Shown here one piece after another: positions 57,701 through 64,000 of a stretch of DNA of 64,000 nt. The notes beneath the pieces are model-generated. The model was not told the DNA's origin and ran no database searches. It saw only the letters and a list, made by a program, of their open reading frames with translations. Source of the stretch: Histomonas meleagridis (lineage: Eukaryota > Parabasalia > Tritrichomonadida > Dientamoebidae); NCBI GenBank assembly GCA_020186115.1, contig WSYJ01000142.1, forward strand, positions 372,001-436,000, written 5' to 3'. Both the position numbers and the translations under genes were made by a program. Within the stretch, counting starts at the first letter, position 1; each line of letters begins with the position of its first letter.

Positions 57701-60111
57701 TAATATTTTATTTAAATCTTTCTGTATTACAAATTTATATACCAAACATTTATTTATATGCTTATTTATTAAAAGTTTTATCGAAAACTTTTAATCCTAA
57801 ATTTTATATAGTAATTGATTTCTCAGGTTATAATACTTCGTATTTACCAACGATTGAAGAAATTTCCGAATTTATCGAATTTGCGAAATCGAAGAAAATA
57901 CATAAAAAATTGAACAAATTATTTGTAGTTCATATTGAACATTCACTTTTATCATTTTTCGATAAATGTATAAATGAAATCGAGCCTAAGAAACTTGAAA
58001 TAATTACTGACATTACACAACTTAATCAAATTATTGGCGAAACGAATTTTTTAAATGTTCAAACACTTGAAATGTTTACAACGCCAATAACTGAATATAA
58101 AATAAATTTATTTTCCGATGATACAATTTTACGGATTCATACGAATTCGATACAATTCATTGATCAAATTGAAGAATATCAATCGAATGATGTCATTTTA
58201 TATTCGAACATTCATTCGATTGAATATATTAAAAAGAACAATTTGATATCGAAAATCAACATTTTAACACAAAACGATAAAACATATTCATTTACTTATA
58301 AATCAGAATATAACATTTATAATGAAATCAATGAAAATCTTCAGAAGTTTAATGAAAACATTATCAATAATCAATGGTCATTATTAAATTATACAACGAT
58401 TCATTCGTTATTATTAAATTTATGTTTCATTAATAATGACATAAATGATAAATTAAGGAAATCATCGTTAAACTTATATAAAAACATATTACATTTAATG
58501 AAATTGAAACATAACGAAAATATAATAAGTTTAAATGATTTATCGATAAATAATCCAAATGAAGTTCATCAAATCTTATCACAATTTGTATATTTAATGC
58601 CACTATTAAACAGGCGAAATTTATTATATTCTTCAACATATAATTCGATTTGGATCAAGAATACAATAAATTTAATTCTTACTAATAATGAATCACTTGA
58701 AAATATTATAATTATAACAACACAAATTCCAAAAAAATTCATTTCATTAAATAATTTGTTTTTATGGAAAAGTTTTAATGACATAAAAACAATTGAATTA
58801 TTGTTTTATATTGCAATAAATACGAAATATTCCGCATTCAGTTCGATATTTCCAATTATAGCAATAAATTATTCATCTGAAGTTACTTCTTTACTTATAA
58901 AGAAATTGAAATTCTTTCGGAAAAAAGAAACTGAAAAACAATTTAACACTTGTTTTAATATAATTATTAGTTTAATAATAACTGAAACTTTCGATTATGA
59001 TCAACTTTATGAATTATTATATAAGTTATCTCTTATTAGAATCGACGCAATTCATTCGATAGTAAACAAAGCGTCAATTTTATTTAAAGCAATTTATAAA
59101 CATTTCTTCAATGACTTAAATGAGAATGAAGAAGATTTAAATTGTTTTAATGAAAATGACTTAAATGATTATATATTATTTACTTCCAATACAATAAAAT
59201 TATCGAAATTTTATTTGAAACTTTTGTTTAATAATGATAATAAAAAGAAAATTGTTGAATTGTTCATGAAAGACATAGACAACAAAAATGAAAAATTCGT
59301 TTTTAATTCAATATTATTCTTGTCAGGTATCTTGTACGATCAGCCTGATGAAATTATTCCATTAATTAATGATTTATTGAATGTTAATCGTCGAAATGTT
59401 TTATATATAATTTGTTCATCTTTAACCGTTTTGGATTTTGACGGTTACAAGAAAGTCAACTCACTTTTCTACCTTTTGATAACAATTTTCCATTGTTTAC
59501 AACAAACGATTGTTATCGATTCAATCCAGAATTTGATTAAATCAATTTCAAACGTCTCCGAGCACAACTTTTTGAATGACGTTTCTATAGAAAAATTGAA
59601 GAAATTTAAATCAAAATTATTTTTACCTTTAATAGAAAGACCTATTTATTGTCTTTTGTTGATAATATTTAAAGGTTACACATTGAATTTGAATTTCGAT
59701 ATGGAAAAAATTCTCTTGGACTTAAAAAATAAAAATATTATTGAGCCACTGTTCAATATTTTAATGCTAATTTATGATAAAAGTTATGTTGATATATGTA
59801 TTAATATGAAATTTAATGGTGATGAAGATGAAATTTTTGCGATTTTGTTCAAAATGTTTTTGTTGCATCAAAACAATAAACAAATTATAAAAGTTTTAAT
59901 ATATTTCATGAAAAATTCTCCACAAAATTTCACCAATATTAAATATATAAATTATATAACTTCTGATATGAATCCAATAGTTTTCGCATTGTTAGCAAAA
60001 CTTAAATCAAAAAAGAATATGGAAAAACAAATGACACCAATCGTGATGTCATTATACGACGATGGGAGAATGCCGCATTTGACCCTGCAGCAACTAAATA
60101 AGAAATTTTAA
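54706..60111 (+). CDS. Neurofibromin-like protein lacking the RasGAP domain
   Basis: Protein of 1801 residues in one frame. HEAT-like repeats (1-930) end with LNSLLKNNYEIGI and RTEFFKVLSKI, which match the segment just before the GAP domain of neurofibromin. About 55 residues later, VTKSGDIIFYL and FYIVIDFSGYN match the start of its Sec14-like lipid-binding domain (about 985-1105), and IIGETNFLN opens the PH-like domain (about 1106-1210). More helical repeats follow, beginning TTIHSLLLNLCFINNDI. The RasGAP domain of more than 300 residues, with its arginine finger and FLR-NPA motif, is missing. It may act as a lipid-binding scaffold. Codon use is extremely AT-rich. Confidence 0.78.
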   Translation: MDKKNVLLPMINQMNSTLSVQCKKDVDKPFSPKSFMKINFNKYFMFFQEISKRKPVVMFEVFIEELSKYSKIPPKNQTIENIRSTILYSYLTCKCLSCFNGKTDIFSQYHHRDLVNLSISFLENNMSSQPFLYYHKIIIEYSVRTASFCQIYLPSTFHSYLLEIKKNQKNIEHLLNIWRYGITNFPRLEELINTITNNLHLMKKEDIIIHVCKLITDSFLNLLIVNPQSYYEFTEKKVDVQNAKKVQDFLVQKVRRSKHLTYSAQIVLLLLQCYQLNLYSLNNNSPELLETLLNILNQTKIKDEEEFKNSLYSSLIGICSIGKIGPNNLLRNTFIQFPKVILQYIENNNILSTTKEFNHLTVWFPMSLLFSFPELFQKNYISLLMEMNNDLLWTSMIELISVFLHFSVKNPKNYEEMFKQLMILLNEIISNRSSILMEKNLITKLLDGFEANPIYFRKFTFEYVLSFSKFLTFILTGTVKCQKSLFKSIYSMDIVNDNEDPLTIWSTSNLIIFTLAEIMNHNFLKTNDNFIHNIPKITYQIINFLKKHLKKFNNLEIIQFNDIIKDVESIAYLALVPNNINSRNISIDLFKELYKILKLYKSEQYIEITDYYKKFINEIKQHKTKNAICIIFSNIFKLYPNVSPGMKYVYSSILEYFGNLFNKISNRNVKDSLIDAFKQLTSIVFSLTRNLDNDFLKLFKMILKYKKVKEKVIIISNSFPPHLYYELIKTFSNFLNENVTKTFLTNSMALMNNLFKSEYWKPNNDLNELFNDLIKKLKKFMAESELETHHHIFCNLIFNLIKLMDKLNIVFSQKNKQKIGLLIGKWINLHNKNQNLAKVCYKTLVKVIDGISFNKITKNKNDKIKYFNFYFNFILEQLNTNDENNYLEDSLPILNSLLKNNYEIGINVCLPLSLNDNPIVRTEFFKVLSKININSVPPINIYHKPTEIDVSIINNIMEKQNIKMNLIENLTNIVIPNEYELILTQFFYLIPNVTKSGDIIFYLNLSVLQIYIPNIYLYAYLLKVLSKTFNPKFYIVIDFSGYNTSYLPTIEEISEFIEFAKSKKIHKKLNKLFVVHIEHSLLSFFDKCINEIEPKKLEIITDITQLNQIIGETNFLNVQTLEMFTTPITEYKINLFSDDTILRIHTNSIQFIDQIEEYQSNDVILYSNIHSIEYIKKNNLISKINILTQNDKTYSFTYKSEYNIYNEINENLQKFNENIINNQWSLLNYTTIHSLLLNLCFINNDINDKLRKSSLNLYKNILHLMKLKHNENIISLNDLSINNPNEVHQILSQFVYLMPLLNRRNLLYSSTYNSIWIKNTINLILTNNESLENIIIITTQIPKKFISLNNLFLWKSFNDIKTIELLFYIAINTKYSAFSSIFPIIAINYSSEVTSLLIKKLKFFRKKETEKQFNTCFNIIISLIITETFDYDQLYELLYKLSLIRIDAIHSIVNKASILFKAIYKHFFNDLNENEEDLNCFNENDLNDYILFTSNTIKLSKFYLKLLFNNDNKKKIVELFMKDIDNKNEKFVFNSILFLSGILYDQPDEIIPLINDLLNVNRRNVLYIICSSLTVLDFDGYKKVNSLFYLLITIFHCLQQTIVIDSIQNLIKSISNVSEHNFLNDVSIEKLKKFKSKLFLPLIERPIYCLLLIIFKGYTLNLNFDMEKILLDLKNKNIIEPLFNILMLIYDKSYVDICINMKFNGDEDEIFAILFKMFLLHQNNKQIIKVLIYFMKNSPQNFTNIKYINYITSDMNPIVFALLAKLKSKKNMEKQMTPIVMSLYDDGRMPHLTLQQLNKKF

Positions 60112-60785
60112 GAAATTCAATTTTAAATTGAATTTAATGTTTATAAAAATTCATTTTCGAGAATATTTTTTTTTTTTTGAAAACAGTGCTGTTGTATCAT
60201 GTAAAGCAATTAAAAAAGTGTGACGATACGATTTTTTAATCATTATTTGGTCGGAAATGCCTTTTTGATATATAATTTACAACGCAATTGAAAAGACTAT
60301 CGTTTGTAAATTATTCAAAAAATCGATTTTAGCGGTATGCAATAATTGTCTGTTATTAAATTCTGAAATCAAACACGTTGTTGCGTCAAAAAATTTCACG
60401 TATTCGATTCAACCATTAATCCACTAATGATCGAGATAGATCATATAGGATTTAAATGTTCAAAAAGTTATTATCATTCACAATTTCGAATATAATGTAC
60501 GTGATAATAATATTTAATTTTTGATGTGCAATCTCGGAAACCATTTCGTTTACCGTTAAAAAGTGAAAAATGTCTTTATATAAAACAGAAAAACACTTTT
60601 TATGAAATAAATATTTGTGATTTCGAAGTAGAACATGTTATTAAATTAAAATTTTAGATAATAAATATGAAGAATCGAAATGAGTAAAATACATCGTTCA
60701 AGATTGTATTATTTTACAGATAATTCAATTTTGAATACATTCTAAAAAATGAATACGGCGGTTTTTACGGTTCTAATTGTGTTCA
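60112..60785. other. Intergenic region with legumain promoter
   Basis: AT-rich spacer. The last 40 bases contain GGCGGTTTTT and TACGGTTC, two M3-like sites, before TTCAATG at the legumain start. An ATG at 60749 opens a 37-codon frame with a hydrophobic start that overlaps the legumain gene in another frame; it is probably upstream of the transcript start. A T11 run lies near 60168. Confidence 0.45.
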
Positions 60786-61973
60786 ATGTTTTCCTTCTTT
60801 CTTGCAGCAGTTTCATGCAGGCATTTTGCCGTATTGTTTGCTGGATCCAAAGGATGGAGTAACTATCGTCATCAAGCTGATATTTGTACTCTTTATGGTC
60901 TTTTACTTCAACGTGGTTATGATGCTTCAGATATTATCATGATGCAATATGATGATATTGCTAATTCAGCCAGCAACCCATTCAAAGGTCAAGTTTTCCA
61001 CACATTATCTCATGACGTTAATGTTTATCCTGGTTCAGATGCAATGACATATCGTGGAGAAGATTGCACATCTAAAAACTTTATCAACGTTTTGACAACT
61101 CTCCCAACAACTTCTGAAGATTATGTCTTCATATACTATGATAATCATGGCGGTCCAGATCTTCTTGCTGATCCAACAGGAGGATACATTAGAACAACTG
61201 ATCTCGCTAATGCTCTTAGTGAAATGTATATCAACAATCTTTACAAATATTGTTTATTCGGCATTGAAGCCTGTTATTCTGGATCACTTGCAGAACAATT
61301 CACAGTTCCAAACATGGCAATAATCACAGCTGCCAATGAGAAAGAATCATCATATTCTGCTGTTATGGATGACACTCTTCATGCATATCTTACAAATGAA
61401 TTTTCAAATCATTGGTTCAACCAAATGGACAGTTATCCAACCCAAACAATTGGACAACTTTACCTTAATCTTAAATCCCTTGTACTTGCTTCACACGTCA
61501 TGTATTACGGAGATGAAAGAATGAAGCAATTAACGGTCGACAACTTTTTCGGAACTAAATCAAATTCAATTAAAAGTGTCGGTTTACAACACGAGAAATT
61601 TGACACTGCACCACAACGCGTTGCTACAGAGTTTGGTCTTGATTGGATTGATGAAATGGAGTCCAAGCAGCCATTAATGGCTCCATGGAGAGGCAAGTAT
61701 GTTAGCCTTAGGAAGAAACTTGAAGCTGAAACAATCAAATTAAATAATGTACTTGACACAATTGTTCGAAGAATCGACAATGATAACTATGAACAGATAA
61801 TGAATGATACTACAGCACCAATGACTAGGGAATTCCAAAGAGTTCTAGATGTATTCTTAGATAAGTTTGGAGAAATGAACCCAGATGACTTTGGAAGATT
61901 AATGGTCCTTAAAGCTCTTGCTGCTAAGCATCCATTTAATACAATCATAGAAGTTATCGAGGACGTTCTCTAA
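60786..61973 (+). CDS. Legumain-like cysteine protease (family C13)
   Basis: Protein of 395 residues. A short hydrophobic leader (MFSFFLAAVSC) precedes FAVLFAGSKGWSNYRHQAD, the usual start of the legumain fold. The catalytic histidine is in YYDNHGGPD (His121) and the catalytic cysteine in EACYSGSL (Cys163). Legumains cut after asparagine in lysosome-like compartments or at the surface, and several trichomonad members are secreted. No C-terminal membrane anchor is present, which argues against the related GPI transamidase Gpi8. The C-terminal 120 residues are a helical prodomain-like part. The ATG at 60786 is chosen because of frame and promoter position. Confidence 0.9.
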   Translation: MFSFFLAAVSCRHFAVLFAGSKGWSNYRHQADICTLYGLLLQRGYDASDIIMMQYDDIANSASNPFKGQVFHTLSHDVNVYPGSDAMTYRGEDCTSKNFINVLTTLPTTSEDYVFIYYDNHGGPDLLADPTGGYIRTTDLANALSEMYINNLYKYCLFGIEACYSGSLAEQFTVPNMAIITAANEKESSYSAVMDDTLHAYLTNEFSNHWFNQMDSYPTQTIGQLYLNLKSLVLASHVMYYGDERMKQLTVDNFFGTKSNSIKSVGLQHEKFDTAPQRVATEFGLDWIDEMESKQPLMAPWRGKYVSLRKKLEAETIKLNNVLDTIVRRIDNDNYEQIMNDTTAPMTREFQRVLDVFLDKFGEMNPDDFGRLMVLKALAAKHPFNTIIEVIEDVL

Positions 61974-62478
61974 GATCGGTTAAATTAAACGAATTTTTTA
62001 CCTTAAATTTTTGAATGAAACCCTCTAAACCAGTATATCCAAGTATTGTCGAAAAAATGTTTAAAACATTTTTATTTTCTGTTTAATTTCGTGATTCTTT
62101 TTATTGAGTATTCCGAATCTTGATGGATTTGTAACCGCAAAATGAATTCAAAAAGTTATTTTTTCTTCTTTGTCCAGAGCCTCCAATAATGAATAAAATG
62201 TTTCAATAATTATCATATATATAGAACAAATAAATTATAAAAAATTGCAAAGACATATTTTTGAATTTTTGTTCTATCTATAGATATCGAAAATCTTGTA
62301 TACAAGAATGAAAACTAAAGAAAAATTATATAAATTAATATTAACCATTATTAGTTCTATATATATTCCGAATTTGAACTTCTGTTTCTATATATTATTA
62401 AAATTTAAAAAAAAGTTTGAACTAACTATATTAGAAGAATTAAAATTTCTTGAAATTAAAAACATTCGGTTCGCACTG

Positions 62479-62550
62479 GGTTGTTAAGATTTGCTTATAA
62501 AATTTCCGACAGCAAGCGGCAGGAAATTTTATAAGTAAATCTTAACAGCC
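62479..62550 (+). repeat. 29-bp near-perfect inverted repeat with 14-nt loop
   Basis: Left arm 62479-62507 and right arm 62522-62550 are reverse complements at 27 of 29 positions. Both differences would be G-U pairs in RNA, so a transcript from the plus strand would fold without a mismatch. The loop (62508-62521, GACAGCAAGCGGCA) is much more GC-rich than its surroundings. It could be a small-RNA precursor, a terminator-like structure or a transposon end. Confidence 0.85.
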
Positions 62551-62559
62551 AGCTCACCT

Positions 62560-62700
62560 CATGTTTTTTTTTATTTGTTTTTTTAATTACAAAGTTTTCT
62601 TTTTTCCTTTTTTTTCATTTCTCTTTTCTTCTCCCTTCTCCATTTTAAATTTTTCCCTCTTTTTTTAGTGATTGTTTCTTTCTAATTTTTTATTTTAGAA
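62560..62700 (+). repeat. Polypyrimidine tract
   Basis: About 140 nt made very largely of T and C on the plus strand, with many TTTC and CTTTT units, directly after the hairpin. It is the only such strand-asymmetric tract outside genes in the window. The role is unknown. Confidence 0.6.
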
Positions 62701-63267
62701 TAATAAAGGTAACAAAATGTTGTAATATTAAATACTTTTTATATTAAAGTATTACTTTACTATAAATATCAGTATTTATAAAAAAAATAAATTTTATAAT
62801 TCGAATATATACTCTATATTTTATATGAATATCTGATAACAAAATACATTTATGAATATATAATTCGTTTTGAAATGTGATTTTCTTCAATGGCTCTATT
62901 TAAAACATAAATTGATATATTAATTTTGTTTTTATTCTTCAACAATTATTAGACTTGGTACAATTGTCACTTTTCTTGTTTAATTTTAAAGATAAAAAAA
63001 GCATTTTGAAATTTTGGAGATTGCATAAAAAAATGAGATAACAAAATTTTGCCATAATAATTTTATTGAATACCAAATTATTTATATTTCTTTAAATTTA
63101 GTTCAGTGGAAAATAAAAAAAATTGATTTTCGACAAATCTGATCTGAAACGACCGTTTATTTAGCATCAAAATCACATCAAACCTTAACGAGGATTTTCA
63201 TTTTACGTAAGTAAATCCAAAAACAATAAAAAGTTTTTATTTATTATCTTACACATTGTTCTAACAT

Positions 63268-64000
63268 TTATTGCTGCGTGTTACTTTGTGTAAGAACTAA
63301 TGGATAAAATTGTTTTGTATCCCAATTTTCTATAAGATATGTAACAAAAGTGATAGATATATCAGAATATTCTTTTATCTGTCCTGGCTCACTAAAGTCA
63401 GTTGAAGGCTGTACAATATTTGGCGCAAAAACAATTGCCATATTCTTTGGTCCCATTTTCGTCACTGCTTCAAATTGGACCAATTTTTGTAAGAATCCAA
63501 TTAGATAACCCAACAAGTTCAAATGTGCAGGAGGCAAATGTTTTGTAACGAATCCAATGTAATCCTTATTTTCATGAGCAGTCTTTAAATAAGGAAGTGA
63601 ATCAACAGGACAAGTTGGATCAGGGATTATCCTAAACCACATTTTGAAAAGGGACAACATATCAAATAACTTCGCGTTTTCGAAATTACAAATTCCTTTT
63701 CCATAATCTTCTGCCATTTGTTCGACGTTTTTAATACTTCCAGGTAACCTAAATATACCTTCCATCTCACCCGGATTTTTAGAAAGTATAGCTTCTGCCA
63801 TTTGATGTACTACTATAGGGATTGGGAAATTGGGATATTTCTTACGTTGGAACCATAAATGTTCATATATTGAAGCTCCGAATTCACAATTTTCACTTTC
63901 AATTTGTTGAGGGATTTTGACTGCGTAATTAATCCCTAAATCAGTTTTAGGTTTCCCTATAGCGCAACGTGAAGAAAATCTGATGTAACATAATTGTGCA
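63268..64000 (-). CDS. RhoGAP-domain protein, 5' end outside the window
   Basis: The frame runs from the stop at 63268 to the window edge without interruption, so 244 codons are seen and the start is missing. The RhoGAP domain covers most of it: FGASIYEHLWF, then IPIVVHQMAEAIL, the arginine finger in EGIFRLPGS, LFKMWFRIIPDP, and KMGPKNMAIVFAPNIV. It should speed GTP hydrolysis by Rho/Rac GTPases, which steer actin. The C-terminus follows the domain after 25 residues. An ATG at 63801 lies inside the domain and is not the start. Any N-terminal domains are off the right edge. Confidence 0.92.
   Translation of the reverse strand, partial: AQLCYIRFSSRCAIGKPKTDLGINYAVKIPQQIESENCEFGASIYEHLWFQRKKYPNFPIPIVVHQMAEAILSKNPGEMEGIFRLPGSIKNVEQMAEDYGKGICNFENAKLFDMLSLFKMWFRIIPDPTCPVDSLPYLKTAHENKDYIGFVTKHLPPAHLNLLGYLIGFLQKLVQFEAVTKMGPKNMAIVFAPNIVQPSTDFSEPGQIKEYSDISITFVTYLIENWDTKQFYPLVLTQSNTQQ

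Larger units (their letters stand above)
61974..63267. other. Intergenic region with hairpin and pyrimidine tract
   Basis: About 1.3 kb, AT-rich. Besides the hairpin at 62479-62550 and the pyrimidine tract after it, a 63-codon frame at 62296-62487 runs into the hairpin; it begins with a non-ATG codon and has no domain. A weaker inverted repeat with ATAGAACAAA arms lies at about 62220-62285. It may be the remains of a small mobile element. Confidence 0.45.

Noticed and set aside
60786-61973. GPI transamidase Gpi8
   Set aside because: Same protease clan, but there is no C-terminal membrane anchor and the N-terminal wording is legumain-type.
62296-62487. 63-codon frame ending in the hairpin
   Set aside because: No ATG at its start, no domain, and its end is formed by the inverted repeat.
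1-64000. CRISPR array, rRNA or prokaryotic operon structure
   Set aside because: No spaced identical repeats, no rRNA-like conserved segments and no ribosome-binding sites; genes are monocistronic with eukaryotic content.

Overview
The window is AT-rich eukaryotic DNA, most likely from a parabasalid protist of the Tritrichomonas/Trichomonas type. Nearly every gene is a single uninterrupted reading frame, including ones of 1801 and 1954 codons. 5' leaders look very short. Several starts are preceded by a Trichomonas-like initiator (TCA followed by pyrimidine/A/T) and by an AACGGT/ACCGTT element resembling the M3 motif described in T. vaginalis. The gene content also fits: DUF3447/ankyrin proteins, a legumain-type protease, a flagellar axoneme component and bacterial-looking metabolic enzymes. 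About 31 protein genes are supported on both strands, and I found no tRNA, rRNA or CRISPR array.

Layout. 1-13 kb: a possible ankyrin-gene fragment at the left edge, an eIF4G-like protein, a NEK-type kinase, a bacterial-type aminotransferase, a Sel1/TPR-like protein, an AP-complex mu subunit, proteasome ATPase Rpt6 and a tail-anchored coiled-coil protein. 13-21 kb: an HPt-like protein, a head-to-head pair of coiled-coil genes (one is axonemal DRC2), thioredoxin, a type II glycosyltransferase, a Rossmann-fold oxidoreductase and the rRNA methyltransferase METTL5. 21-35 kb: an unassigned 941-residue protein, AP-1 gamma adaptin, an OCRL-like inositol 5-phosphatase with a very acidic tail, COP9 subunit 2, an NTF2-like protein, the splicing-associated CTNNBL1 and a four-span membrane protein. 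35-47 kb: DNA polymerase epsilon, eIF5, a membrane protein with a Lys/Asp tail, a Rab GTPase, a decayed proteasome alpha gene and an unassigned protein. 47-64 kb: an ankyrin gene broken by regular non-coding spacers, RNase P subunit Rpp30, a beta adaptin, a neurofibromin-like protein without its RasGAP domain, a legumain, a long RNA-style hairpin and a RhoGAP gene that runs off the right edge.

The genes are mostly housekeeping and do not form an operon-like system. The themes are vesicle traffic (three adaptin subunits, Rab, OCRL-like phosphatase), protein turnover (Rpt6, CSN2, proteasome pseudogene, legumain), translation and RNA (eIF4G-like, eIF5, Rpp30, METTL5, CTNNBL1) and small-GTPase control (neurofibromin-like, RhoGAP). 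The two strongest oddities are the ankyrin gene, whose ten C-terminal repeats are intact but separated by 55-87 nt spacers at the same place in every repeat without visible GT-AG borders, and the neurofibromin homologue that has cleanly lost its catalytic GAP domain.
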